This document shows, piece by piece, positions 1 to 8,112 of a DNA stretch of 64,000 nt. The notes beneath the pieces were generated by a model that worked only from the letters and a program-made list of their open reading frames with translations, was not told the origin of the DNA and searched no databases. This DNA is from Variovorax paradoxus EPS. Its GTDB lineage: Bacteria > Pseudomonadota > Gammaproteobacteria > Burkholderiales > Burkholderiaceae_C. The stretch spans positions 5,084,001 through 5,148,000 of the forward strand of contig NC_014931.1 of assembly GCF_000184745.1 (NCBI RefSeq), in the 5' to 3' direction. Within the stretch, counting starts at the first letter, position 1, and each line of letters begins with the position of its first letter. The translations under genes were made by a program, and so were the position numbers.

Positions 1-1
1 G

Positions 2-262
2 GCCGCCCTGCGCGGCCTGCTGATGGCGGGCTCCGAAGAGGCCGACGAGCCGCCGCTCGCGAGCAGCAAGCTCTCCAAGCGCCAGACGCAGCTGATCGCC
101 ATGCTCGACAAGGGCATGAGCAATCGCGACATCGCGACCGACCTGGAGATCAGCGAACACACGGTGAAGGTTCACCTGTGGCGCCTGTTCCGCCGGCTCG
201 GTGTGAAGAGCCGCACGCAAGCGCTGCACTACGCCCGCACCAACGGTCTTCTGTCGGGCTGA
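2..262 (+). CDS. LuxR-family response regulator, C-terminal part (cut by window edge)
   Basis: The reading frame is open from base 2, so this is the 3' end of a longer gene; the ATG at 23 is internal. The visible 86 residues hold a complete LuxR/NarL-type helix-turn-helix: LSKRQTQLIAMLDKGMSNRD is followed by the recognition part ISEHTVKVHLWRLFRRLGV. Such domains bind DNA at the C-terminus of two-component regulators. The N-terminal receiver, if there is one, lies outside the window. A histidine kinase of a type often paired with LuxR regulators lies convergently just downstream, but whether the two form a pair is inference. A stem-loop terminator follows at 368-395. Confidence 0.85.
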   Translation, partial: AALRGLLMAGSEEADEPPLASSKLSKRQTQLIAMLDKGMSNRDIATDLEISEHTVKVHLWRLFRRLGVKSRTQALHYARTNGLLSG

Positions 263-264
263 AA

Positions 265-366
265 AGGCTCGCCCCCAGGCTGCGCGCACTTCGTGTCGCT
301 ACGCCAACCCCCTACCGGGGGCGACACCTGCGGCCCGGCAAAGCCGGTTCCGCGGTGTCTCTCGAA
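265..366. repeat. Interspersed structured repeat R1, copy 1
   Basis: About 100 bases directly after the LuxR stop codon are nearly identical to 54393-54494 between cyoC and cyoD. Shared blocks include GGCTCGCCCCCAGGCT, CGCGCACTTCGTGTCGCT, CCCCCTACCGGGGGC and GGCCCGGCAAAGCCGGTTCC. The unit has internal inverted repeats, for example CCCCCTA/CCGGGGG, and an outer GACACC/GGTGTC pair, so its RNA would fold strongly. It appears to be a REP-like intergenic element rather than a gene. Confidence 0.8.
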
Positions 367-367
367 G

Positions 368-395
368 AAAACCGCGTCTTTGTGCGCGGTTTTTT
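368..395 (+). terminator. Rho-independent terminator after the LuxR gene
   Basis: AAAACCGCG (368-376) pairs with CGCGGTTTT (385-393) across an 8-base loop and runs into a T tract. It sits between two convergent genes and could serve both strands, since the 5' arm begins with an A run. Confidence 0.8.
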
Positions 396-406
396 GATTG
401 CACTTC

Positions 407-1822
407 TCAACCCCCGGAGGCGCTCACGCGCGCCTGTGCCACCGCCTCGTCGGCGTCGTGCAGCGCCACGCGGAACACGCTGCCGCTGCCCAGCCGCGAG
501 CGCACGCTGATCGGGTGCCCCAGCACGTGCGAGAGCCGCGCGACGATGGCCAGGCCGAGGCCGAAGCCGTCGGACGTGCCGGCATGGTCGGCCACCTTGT
601 AGAACTCCAGGAAGACGTCGCGCAGGTGCTCGGGCGCAATGCCGATGCCGGTGTCCCACACCTCCACACGCATGCCGTCGCGCGTCTGCCGCGCGGCCAG
701 CAGCACACCGCCTTCGGTCGTGTACTTGATGGCGTTGGCCAGCAGGTTGCCGATCATGCGGCGCACGCGGATCGGGTCGGTAAGGAAGGAGCCCTCGGTC
801 ACGTGCACGCGGAAATCGAGGCCGCGGCTCTCGGCCACCGGGCGGTACTGCAACTCCAGGTCATGCAGCAGCTCGGGCACGTCGACACGCTCGATGTGCA
901 GCCGCACCTGGCCCGAGTCGATGCGCGCCAGGTCGAACATCGAATCGAAAAGCGCATTCACCGCATGCGTGGCGCGCACGATCTTCGGCGCGAGCTCGAG
1001 CACCAATTCGGGCTCGTTGCGCAGCCAATCCGCGTACAGCGAAAGTGCCAGCACCGGTTGGCGCATGTCGTGCGCGGCGCTGGCCAGGAAGCGGTTCTTC
1101 ATCGCCACCGCCGACACCGCTGCCTGCCGCTGCTGCGTGAGCGACTTGATCAGGATGTGGTTGTGGAACAGGAGCTCCAGGCTGTTGCGCGCCGTCTCAT
1201 GAATGTGGCGCCCCGCGCGCAGCAGCAGGAACCAGTGCAGCATCGGCAGGATCGGCATCAGGTAGCCGTAATGGAACTGCGGCGCGTGCAGATTGACGCT
1301 CACAAGCCGGATCACCACCGCCCCCAGCATCGTGATGAAGAGCGTGTTGACGTAGCGCTTGAGCAGCGGCGGATGCAGCGCGAGCCCGTTGAGCGGAAAA
1401 GTGGCCACCCCGGCCACGATCAGCCAGCTCATGAACTGGTTCACCTGCGGCGTGCGCTCGAAGAACAGCAGGATCGACGACCCCCACACCACCGCGGTCG
1501 TGCTCCAGATGAAGCCGTAGCGCTCGGTGAATTGTTGCTGCGCCGCGGAGCTCCGGCCGGCGTAGCGCACCGTGTAGACATGCGAGCCCCAGGCCCGGCA
1601 AATCGTGGCGATGACGCCGGCCATCAGCCACGTGAGCAGCTCCCAGCGCGGCACGTCGACCCAGCTCAGCCCGACCATGGCCGGGATGAGCGCAACAGAA
1701 ACGATGTAGGAGCTGCGCGAGGAGCGCATCAAGCTGCGGATCAGCTCGCCACGCACCCACGATTCGGCCTCGTCGGCCGAGGCCGGTGCCGGTGTCAAGC
1801 TTGCGATCGACGGATTGGCCAT
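407..1822 (-). CDS. Membrane-bound sensor histidine kinase
   Basis: This 471-residue sensor kinase has an N-terminal half with about six hydrophobic segments and no obvious large periplasmic sensor domain. A dimerisation/phosphoacceptor helix follows, with the H-box AAHDMRQPVLALSLYADWL (His near residue 251). The catalytic ATPase domain has an N box (NLLANAIKY), a DTGIGI G1 box and a GFGLGLAI G2 box. The HD(M/L)RQP H-box is typical of kinases that act with LuxR-type regulators. I chose the start at MANPSIASL; an in-frame Met 17 codons upstream gives a basic, unlikely extension. No C-terminal receiver is present. The ligand is unknown. Confidence 0.85.
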   Translation of the reverse strand: MANPSIASLTPAPASADEAESWVRGELIRSLMRSSRSSYIVSVALIPAMVGLSWVDVPRWELLTWLMAGVIATICRAWGSHVYTVRYAGRSSAAQQQFTERYGFIWSTTAVVWGSSILLFFERTPQVNQFMSWLIVAGVATFPLNGLALHPPLLKRYVNTLFITMLGAVVIRLVSVNLHAPQFHYGYLMPILPMLHWFLLLRAGRHIHETARNSLELLFHNHILIKSLTQQRQAAVSAVAMKNRFLASAAHDMRQPVLALSLYADWLRNEPELVLELAPKIVRATHAVNALFDSMFDLARIDSGQVRLHIERVDVPELLHDLELQYRPVAESRGLDFRVHVTEGSFLTDPIRVRRMIGNLLANAIKYTTEGGVLLAARQTRDGMRVEVWDTGIGIAPEHLRDVFLEFYKVADHAGTSDGFGLGLAIVARLSHVLGHPISVRSRLGSGSVFRVALHDADEAVAQARVSASGG

Positions 1823-1999
1823 ATGGCACAGGCCCCTTGTTCTTATCCGGCAATTGAAAATGGGCCCCTGCAAGGGCTCCGAGAGATGGCGATATTAACG
1901 GTCTGCCATCCAATGTTTCCCAAGGTAACCCGCAGAAGGTCTGCTCGTGATAATCCGCAGAGATCCGCGGATTCGCCGAACAAGAAGGAACCCAACCGC

Positions 2000-2401
2000 A
2001 TGCTGTCCCATGTTTTCGTCGGCGTGACCGACTTCGAGCGCGCCTTCGGTTTCTACACAGCGCTCATGGGCGAACTGCGCCTGAAGCTGCGCTTTCGCGA
2101 CGACACGAAGCCATGGGCCGGCTGGCAAAGCCCCGATGCACCGCGCCCCTTGTTCCTGGTCGGTGCGCCTTTCGATGGCCAGGAGGCCACGCACGGCAAC
2201 GGCCAGATGGTGGCGCTGCTGGCCGCCGACCGCGCCACCGTGGAGCGCGCCCACGCCGCAGCGCTGGCCCACGGCGGCAGCTGCGAAGGCCCGCCCGGAC
2301 TCAGGCCGCACTACCACCCGGACTACTATGGCGCGTACTTCCGCGATCCGGACGGACACAAACTCTGCGTCTGCTGCCACACACCACCGATCACATGCTG
2401 A
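2000..2401 (+). CDS. VOC-family (glyoxalase/bleomycin-resistance fold) protein
   Basis: A 133-residue single-domain protein of the vicinal oxygen chelate superfamily. It begins MLSHVFVGVTDFERAFGFYT, a classic first beta-alpha unit with a possible metal-ligand His, and ends with GAYFRDPDGHKLCVC, the usual final FxDPDGxxLE-like strand. AAGGAA lies 9-14 bases upstream of the ATG and fixes the start. Family members are lyases, dioxygenases or binding proteins, and the substrate cannot be told here. The last 7 bases overlap the next gene, suggesting translational coupling. Confidence 0.8.
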   Translation: MLSHVFVGVTDFERAFGFYTALMGELRLKLRFRDDTKPWAGWQSPDAPRPLFLVGAPFDGQEATHGNGQMVALLAADRATVERAHAAALAHGGSCEGPPGLRPHYHPDYYGAYFRDPDGHKLCVCCHTPPITC

Positions 2402-2796
2402 ACAACATCACTCCCTTCCTCGTCCACTGGGCCATCACGGCCGTCTCGCTCTGGGTAGCCAGCCTTCTCTTTCGCGGGCTCAAGTTCGACGGCACCGGCG
2501 CGCTGGTGATCTCGGCCCTGCTGCTCGGACTGGCCAACGCGGTCGTGAAGCCGCTGCTGATCGTGCTCACGCTGCCGCTGACGCTGGTGACCTTCGGCCT
2601 CTTCCTGCTGGTCATCAATGCGTTGATGATCCTGCTGGTGGCCGCACTGGTGAAGGGCTTCAAGGTCTCCGGTTTCTGGACCGCGCTCTTCGCGAGCATC
2701 TTCATCTCGCTCCTGAGCATCGTCATCGGCTCGTTCGTCACCAGCGACGATCCGGCCGAGAAGGTGCAGATGCCACAGAGCGGCAACTGGCTCTGA
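2395..2796 (+). CDS. Small four-helix membrane protein, phage holin family (YvlD-like)
   Basis: A 133-residue hydrophobic protein with four predicted membrane helices. The conserved NAVVKPLLIVLTLPLTLVTF stretch, followed by LLVINALMILLVAALVKGF, matches the YvlD / superfamily IV 'phage holin' family found on bacterial chromosomes. Despite the name, chromosomal members are not known to lyse cells. It starts inside the end of the VOC gene (7-base overlap). Its role is unknown. Confidence 0.8.
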   Translation: MLNNITPFLVHWAITAVSLWVASLLFRGLKFDGTGALVISALLLGLANAVVKPLLIVLTLPLTLVTFGLFLLVINALMILLVAALVKGFKVSGFWTALFASIFISLLSIVIGSFVTSDDPAEKVQMPQSGNWL

Positions 2797-2825
2797 GTTC
2801 CGCAAGCTCTTCTCCTGGGGTTTTG

Positions 2826-2842
2826 ATGGAACTGTGTTCCAT
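2826..2842. promoter_or_regulatory. Perfect inverted repeat, possible operator
   Basis: ATGGAAC-TGT-GTTCCAT has 7-base arms around a 3-base spacer, lying 140 bases upstream of the response-regulator start and 30 bases after the membrane-protein stop. It could be an operator for the regulator or the yjb locus. That reading rests only on symmetry and position. Confidence 0.35.
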
Positions 2843-2980
2843 ACAGCCGTCAACGTCGATCAAATCACGGCTGTTTGGCGCCATTTCCCTCTTTTAAGCT
2901 CGCAAGCATTGCCGCAGGGGGCCGCTTCGTCCAAGATGAGACGCGCCTTCGCAAGGGAGCGCGTGAAGCAAAGGGACGGA

Positions 2981-3826
2981 ATGCGCATAGCAACACTCGA
3001 CAACGAGCGGGATCAGTTGCGACTGGTCACCCACACCGCAACGGGCCTCGGCCATGAATGCCACGAATACATGGACGGCGCTTTGCTCCTGCAGGCCGTG
3101 GAGGCGCAGCGGTTCGAGCTGCTCATCCTTCACTGGCGCCTGCCCGGCATCGACAGCCCGGCCCTGGTGAAAGCGCTGCGGCGGGCTGCCGGCAACCGTC
3201 TTCCAATTCTCTTCACGACGCACAGGGCCGATGCCGCGGACATGGCGATGAGCCTGCATGCCGGTGCCGACGATTTCATGATCTCGCCCATCTCCGGCGC
3301 GGAGCTCGAAGCACGCATCTGCGGGCTGCAGCGCCGGTCGGAACCCGCGCTGCACGAGCCCCAACTGGCCTTCGGGCCCTATCAATTCCTTCCGGCATGG
3401 CGCACGGTCAAGCTCAACGGGGTGCGGGTCGAGCTGAGAAGCCGCGAGTACGACCTGGCGCTGTTTCTTTTCCAGAACACCGGCCGCCTCCTGTCACGTG
3501 AACAGTTGTATCAAGCGATCTGGGGCGCCGATTTCAGGGCGCTTTCGCGATCGCTGGACACGCACCTGTCGCGTGTGAGGGCCAAGCTCGACCTTCGCCC
3601 GGCAAATGGCTTTCTGCTGGCGGCCCTGCGCGGATTCGGCTATCGGCTCGAGACGGTTTCTGCGCAGGAGGACGTACAGGCGGGCCCTGCTCCTATATTG
3701 CAGGAAAGGCCCATGAAGGCGAATTCAGCCACCACGAAAAGCTACACATTCGTACACGCCCCAGAGAGGGAAATGGGTTGCGGCGCACTTGTGAGGCGTG
3801 CTACCCTCGACCTCAAAGACATTTGA
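2981..3826 (+). CDS. OmpR-family regulator with degenerate receiver domain
   Basis: 281 residues with an N-terminal CheY-like domain (about 1-120) and a winged-helix OmpR/PhoB DNA-binding domain (about 130-225; LRSREYDLALFLFQNTGRLL, LDTHLSRVRAKL, GFGYRLE). The phosphoacceptor position reads LLILHWRLPGID, so the usual Asp is His51. The conserved Lys of the DDFM-x-KP motif is Ser102. The receiver is therefore unlikely to be phosphorylated in the usual way. A tail of about 50 residues beyond the winged helix is unusual, since family members normally end near GYRLE. GGGACGGA before the ATG at 2981 supports this start over an upstream in-frame Met. It lies just ahead of yjbE on the same strand and may control it. 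Confidence 0.85.
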   Translation: MRIATLDNERDQLRLVTHTATGLGHECHEYMDGALLLQAVEAQRFELLILHWRLPGIDSPALVKALRRAAGNRLPILFTTHRADAADMAMSLHAGADDFMISPISGAELEARICGLQRRSEPALHEPQLAFGPYQFLPAWRTVKLNGVRVELRSREYDLALFLFQNTGRLLSREQLYQAIWGADFRALSRSLDTHLSRVRAKLDLRPANGFLLAALRGFGYRLETVSAQEDVQAGPAPILQERPMKANSATTKSYTFVHAPEREMGCGALVRRATLDLKDI

Positions 3827-3836
3827 GAGGACTTCC

Positions 3837-4124
3837 ATGAAGATGATCAAGCTCGCAGCCGCCCTTGCCTCCCTGGCAATTTCGTCGGCATTTGCCCAGA
3901 CACCGGCACCCGCCACCAACACGACGCCGGCGCCCGCACCCGCTGGTGCAGCCGGCGCAACCGCCGCAACGACCGGCGGCCTGACCCCCGGCCAATGGGG
4001 CGCTGTTGCAGGTAGCACCGCTTTGCTGGTGGCAGTCGCCAGCAGCAACGGCGGCAACGGTGGTGGTGGCTTCGTCATCATCCCCGGCACCGGTACTGGC
4101 ACAGGCACCACCGGCACGCGTTAA
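3837..4124 (+). CDS. yjbE: YjbE-like small secreted Gly/Thr-rich protein
   Basis: 95 residues: a signal peptide (MKMIKLAAALASLAISSAFA, then Q), an Ala/Pro/Thr-rich stretch, the segment QWGAVAGSTALLVAVASS, and a Gly-rich then GT-repeat tail. This layout (signal, short hydrophobic segment, GG-rich turn, Thr/Gly tail) matches E. coli YjbE, first gene of the yjbEFGH exopolysaccharide operon, and the next two genes match the rest of that operon. GAGAGGA precedes the ATG. A plausible promoter (TTGCGG, 18 bases, TACCCT, near 3777-3807) lies in the end of the regulator gene. Its molecular role is not known. Confidence 0.7.
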   Translation: MKMIKLAAALASLAISSAFAQTPAPATNTTPAPAPAGAAGATAATTGGLTPGQWGAVAGSTALLVAVASSNGGNGGGGFVIIPGTGTGTGTTGTR

Positions 4125-4889
4125 ATGCTGCGTGCCCTCCCAATGGGAGGGCATTCGCTGAAAGCTCCGCGCGTTGGTTTCGCCACGCGACTTTTAAAAC
4201 GTTGCCTTTGGGCAACGTTTTATTTGGGCGTTGGCGGTTGTTCCTCCGGGTCTTCAGCCATGCTGGATGCCGCTCGGCTCGTATACAACGGCCAAACTGC
4301 GGCCCAGCCGGATTTCAATCCAGCCTATCGCTATCTGCGGACACAGGTCGGTGACCGCACCCTTTTCATGGTGCTCGGCTATATCGATCAGCGGGCCGAG
4401 GGCCCTGTCGAAGTCTGGTACAGCGGCAGCGGTGAAATTGTCAGGCTTCTGAACGGTCAGCTCGTGGGCACCACCGGGCTCAGCACCGACTGGCGAAACG
4501 TTCGATTCACTGGACTGCCTGCATGGCCAACTCCCGATGCGACCAGCACCTCAAGCGGTTCGGGCCAAGGCTACACGCGCCTGCGTGATCTCATGCCGGG
4601 CTATCGCTTCGGGATTCGCGACGAAATCGTTCGAACTCCCATCTCACCACCACAGAACACCTCCCTCGCAGGCGCTAATCCCGCCTCCTTGCGTTGGTAC
4701 GAAGAACGCAGCGTGTCGCGGCCATCCACGGCCTCACTGCCTGCAGCCCGCTTCGGGATATCGAACTCGTCGGGAGCACCGCAGGTCGTGTATTCAGAGC
4801 AGTGCCTCACCAGCGACTTCTGCATGAGCTTCGAACAATGGACGCCCTCCGCACCGGCGGCCGGTAGATCGGCAAGTTCCGGCACATGA
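4125..4889 (+). CDS. yjbF: YjbF/GfcB-family lipoprotein
   Basis: Up to 254 residues. The N-terminus carries a basic region (RLLKRC), a hydrophobic stretch and a lipobox-like LGVGGC, so this is a probable outer-membrane lipoprotein. The mature part (ARLVYNG... RYLRTQVGDRTLFMVLGYID... VEVWYSGSGEIVRLLNGQLVG) matches the YjbF/GfcB family of exopolysaccharide and group 4 capsule loci. The start is uncertain: ATG at 4125 abuts the yjbE stop, ATG at 4143 is an alternative, and two hairpins overlap this region. The stop codon overlaps the next start (ATGA), so it is coupled to yjbGH. Confidence 0.8.
   Translation: MLRALPMGGHSLKAPRVGFATRLLKRCLWATFYLGVGGCSSGSSAMLDAARLVYNGQTAAQPDFNPAYRYLRTQVGDRTLFMVLGYIDQRAEGPVEVWYSGSGEIVRLLNGQLVGTTGLSTDWRNVRFTGLPAWPTPDATSTSSGSGQGYTRLRDLMPGYRFGIRDEIVRTPISPPQNTSLAGANPASLRWYEERSVSRPSTASLPAARFGISNSSGAPQVVYSEQCLTSDFCMSFEQWTPSAPAAGRSASSGT
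4131..4152 (+). promoter_or_regulatory. Stem-loop at the yjbE/yjbF junction
   Basis: TGCCCTCCC pairs perfectly with GGGAGGGCA across a short loop, right after the yjbE stop codon and over the first codons of yjbF as annotated. There is no T tract. It could protect the yjbE mRNA 3' end or limit yjbF translation. Confidence 0.5.
4196..4224 (+). terminator. Terminator-like hairpin inside the yjbF signal-peptide region
   Basis: AAAACGTTGCC and GGCAACGTTTT form a perfect 11-base stem with a TTTG loop, followed by ATTTGGG. It has the shape of an intrinsic terminator with a short T run, yet it lies within the open frame of yjbF. Partial termination would lower yjbF-yjbGH expression relative to yjbE. 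Confidence 0.55.
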
Positions 4890-7800
4890 ATCCCTGGGTT
4901 CGCGGTATTGGCAAACGGCATTGGCCTCGTCGAGCGGCCATCGCGTGCGCGTTGGCGGCAAGTTTCGGCGTCTCGGCGCAACCACTCAGCACGGCCACGA
5001 AGACCGAGGCGACGAATGACGCCGACGTGCGCCCCGGCGAGCGCCTGAGCACCTGGCTGTTGCGCCAGCCCGCCGATGCCGCCTCTCCCGGCCTTGCATG
5101 GCGCGTGCCGCAGGAACGACTGGCGCAGCAGTTTCTCAAGAACACCCTGCTGGTTCGCATCGAGTCGATCAACCGGCGCTCACCCCGTTCGGAACAAGCC
5201 GATCGCCTGAGCCTGATTTCCTGGCTACAGGCCTTGCCGGTCACAGGCCGGGTGGCACTCGGCATCGTGGACCCACGCTGGCTGCAGGCGCATCCTGAAG
5301 AAGACCCGGTGCTGGCGGCCGGCCAGCAGCTGGTTGCCGCGCCGCCGAACCTGAAGACCATCGCGGTGGTCCGCCCCAGCGGGGAGCTTTGCCATGTGAC
5401 GCATGAAGCCGGCCGAACCGCCTGGGACTACGTGGCAGCCTGCGAGCCCCGAGGCCCCTCCGACTGGGCCTGGGTCGCGCAGCCGGATGGCCGCACCGCC
5501 CGCGTAGGCGTGGCCCCCTGGAACAGCGAGCCTTCGGACGAACCTGCGCCAGGCGCGTGGATCTGGGCGGCTCCCCGCGAGATGCCCGACCTGGTCGCCG
5601 CTTCCGAGGGGATCATCAAGTTTCTCGCCACGCAAGGCCCCTCGCCTCAAGGCGACGTTTCATCGGCGGGTATTTCCGCGCAACCGGGAGCGCAGCAACC
5701 TTCGGCTCCCGCGCCGACGATCACGCCGTCGACCACCGTCTCCGTGCGCCCCGAAGCGGCGCCGCAGTACAACGCCATTCGCACCAGCAGCAACGATTGG
5801 GGCGAGACCGGCCTGCTCCAGACGCCCACCGCACGCATGGGCCAGGCTGGCGACTTTCGGACATCGATCACCCATGTTTCGCCGTACACCCGGCTGAACG
5901 TGATGTTCCAGCCGCTGGACTGGATGGAAGGCGGCTTTCGGTACACGTCGATCAGCAACCGTGCCTACGCCGCGAGCACCACCGGTCAAAGCAACAAGGA
6001 CAAGAGCATCGACCTGAAGTTGAGGCTCATGCGCGAATCCGCCTATGTGCCCGAACTCGCGCTCGGTTTTCGAGACATCGGCGGCACCGGGTTGTTCTCC
6101 GCCGAATACCTGGTTGCGAACAAGCGATATGGCGATTTCGACTTCAGCCTCGGCATCGGCTGGGGTTATCTCGGCAACAGCGGCAACATTCGTAACCCGC
6201 TGACGCTCCTGAGCAGCCGCTTCGACACGCGCAGGGTGAGTTCAGCGCAAGGCGGCGAAACCAATTTCGGCGCCTTCTTCCGCGGCCCCGCGGCCCTGTT
6301 CGGCGGCGTGGAATGGCGCACCCCCTGGGAGCCGCTGACCGTCAAGCTCGAATACGAAGGCAACAACTACAAGAACGAGCCTCAGGCCAACAATCAGCCG
6401 CAGCGCACGCCCTTCAACATCGGCTTCGAGTACCGCTATTCTCCTGGCGTTGCTTTCTCCGCCGGCCTGGAGCGCGGCAACAAGCTGATGGTCGGCGTGA
6501 CGCTGTCCACCAACGTCGCAACGCTGCGGGCACCCAAGCCGGCCGATCCGCCCCAGCCCCGCTTCACGCCCCAGGCGCCGCAGAACCCGCCGGGCTGGGC
6601 GTCGACAGCGGCCGAGATCGAAGCCCGCACCGAATGGACGGTCCAGCGCATCGCACCGCAAGGCAGCGGCGTGCACGTGTGGATCACCGAGAGCAACACC
6701 GTCTACCGTCAGGCGCGGGTCGAACAGATCATTGCCGTGCTGCATCGCGATTCGCCCGCGTCGATCAAGAGCTTCATCCTGCACTACAACGAACGCGGCC
6801 TCGCGATGCACGCGCAGGTCGTCGATCGGGGCGAATGGGTTGCCGAGCACTACCAGGCGCAGTCGCCCGCCGAAGCACGCGCAGCCAGCCAGCGCGACTA
6901 CGCGCCGCACCAGGACGCGAGCGAAGACCGGCTGTTCCTGCCACCGGAAAAGATCGCCACCGCCGCCACCACCGATAACGCAGCAACCGCGTCCGCGCAG
7001 CAGCAGTACACCGCGGCATTGGCGCCATGGGAACGCCGCACCGAGAAGTTCACCTATGGCGTGACGCCGTACTTCTCGCAGATCATTGGCGGCCCCGATG
7101 CCTTCATGCTCTACCAGATCGGTGTTCAGGCCACGGCGGAATACCGCTTCACGCCGAGCACATGGGTGAACGGTGCGCTGAACTGGCGCCTGCTGGATAA
7201 CTTCGACAAGTTCACCTACACCGCGCCCAGCAATCTTCCACGCGTGCGCACCTTCCAACGCGAATACGTCACCACCTCGCGGGTGACGATGCCGGTGTTC
7301 CAACTGACCCATGTGGGCCGGCTGAGCGAAGACCAGTACTACAGCGTTTACGGCGGCGCCCTCGAATCGATGTTCGCCGGCGTGGGTGCCGAATGGCTGT
7401 ATCGCCCATGGCGCAGCAAGTTCGCCCTGGGCATCGACATCAACCATGTGCGCCAGCGCGACTTCCAGCAAGACTTCGGTCTGCGCGACTACAAGGTCAA
7501 CACCGGCCATGCCACGCTGTACTGGGACACGGGCTGGAACGGCGTGATGACGAGGATCAGCGCCGGCCAATACCTGGCCGGAGATCGCGGGGTCACGCTC
7601 GACATCAGCCGCCGCTTCGACAATGGCGTGATGGTTGGCGTCTACGCGACCAAGACCAATGTGTCGGCGGCGCAATTCGGCGAAGGCAGCTTCGACAAGG
7701 GCATCTATATCTCCGTGCCGTTCGATGCATTCCTGCCGAAGTCCAGCAAGTACTCCGCGGGCTTTGCGTGGTCGCCGTTGACGCGCGATGGCGGTGCGAA

Positions 7801-7930
7801 GCTGGGGCGGATCAACCCGCTCTACGACATGACGTCGGTCCGCGACCCGAAGGCTTTCAGCTTCGCGGCGCCGGAGAACAAACAGCCGAAGGCTGGCGAC
7901 AACATTCTCAATTTCGAGAATGCACGATAG
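4886..7930 (+). CDS. Fused YjbG-YjbH exopolysaccharide export protein
   Basis: 1014 residues. After a signal peptide ending near GVSAQP, residues about 45-265 resemble YjbG/GfcC (RPGERLSTWLLRQP..., a periplasmic SLBB-like protein). A Pro/Ser/Gln-rich linker runs about 270-300. From SNDWGETGLLQTPTARMGQA to the end it matches YjbH/GfcD, a large outer-membrane beta-barrel family with many alternating aromatic strands and a C-terminal barrel. In E. coli these are two genes of about 245 and 698 residues; here one continuous frame carries both. It would place the periplasmic partner and the outer-membrane barrel of the secretion system in one chain. The frame has no stop or shift at the join. Confidence 0.85.
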   Translation: MNPWVRGIGKRHWPRRAAIACALAASFGVSAQPLSTATKTEATNDADVRPGERLSTWLLRQPADAASPGLAWRVPQERLAQQFLKNTLLVRIESINRRSPRSEQADRLSLISWLQALPVTGRVALGIVDPRWLQAHPEEDPVLAAGQQLVAAPPNLKTIAVVRPSGELCHVTHEAGRTAWDYVAACEPRGPSDWAWVAQPDGRTARVGVAPWNSEPSDEPAPGAWIWAAPREMPDLVAASEGIIKFLATQGPSPQGDVSSAGISAQPGAQQPSAPAPTITPSTTVSVRPEAAPQYNAIRTSSNDWGETGLLQTPTARMGQAGDFRTSITHVSPYTRLNVMFQPLDWMEGGFRYTSISNRAYAASTTGQSNKDKSIDLKLRLMRESAYVPELALGFRDIGGTGLFSAEYLVANKRYGDFDFSLGIGWGYLGNSGNIRNPLTLLSSRFDTRRVSSAQGGETNFGAFFRGPAALFGGVEWRTPWEPLTVKLEYEGNNYKNEPQANNQPQRTPFNIGFEYRYSPGVAFSAGLERGNKLMVGVTLSTNVATLRAPKPADPPQPRFTPQAPQNPPGWASTAAEIEARTEWTVQRIAPQGSGVHVWITESNTVYRQARVEQIIAVLHRDSPASIKSFILHYNERGLAMHAQVVDRGEWVAEHYQAQSPAEARAASQRDYAPHQDASEDRLFLPPEKIATAATTDNAATASAQQQYTAALAPWERRTEKFTYGVTPYFSQIIGGPDAFMLYQIGVQATAEYRFTPSTWVNGALNWRLLDNFDKFTYTAPSNLPRVRTFQREYVTTSRVTMPVFQLTHVGRLSEDQYYSVYGGALESMFAGVGAEWLYRPWRSKFALGIDINHVRQRDFQQDFGLRDYKVNTGHATLYWDTGWNGVMTRISAGQYLAGDRGVTLDISRRFDNGVMVGVYATKTNVSAAQFGEGSFDKGIYISVPFDAFLPKSSKYSAGFAWSPLTRDGGAKLGRINPLYDMTSVRDPKAFSFAAPENKQPKAGDNILNFENAR

Positions 7931-8112
7931 ACGCGACCCAACAGCGTAACGATGTATGGCGAGCGCTGTGCAGAGCGACTTCTCCACTCTCGCAGCCGCA
8001 TTGGTCATGAATACGGCTGCGTTAAGTGGCGGCATCTGCGCTTCCGCCCTCACCAATTGTTCGGTACTCCTCAGAGCACAAGGAACGCCTCGTGGTCAGG
8101 CAAGGACTAGAG

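Noticed and set aside
398..1999. Long + strand open frame upstream of the VOC gene
   Set aside because: It is His/Arg/Ala-rich antisense of the histidine kinase, with no family motifs. Only its last 134 codons (from 2000) are a real gene.
4041..4120. Tandem GGC/ACC-rich repeats that might be a microsatellite
   Set aside because: They encode the Gly-rich and Gly-Thr tail of YjbE, which is a family trait, so they are explained by coding.
6242..8056. A 604-codon frame antisense to yjbGH
   Set aside because: It mirrors the coding strand of a clear beta-barrel gene in GC-rich DNA and has no recognisable domain.
7931..8112. Possible small gene or RNA between yjbGH and the beta-helix gene
   Set aside because: The 180 bases show only a weak 7-base hairpin (GCAGCCG/CGGCTGC), no ribosome site plus frame, and no T tract.
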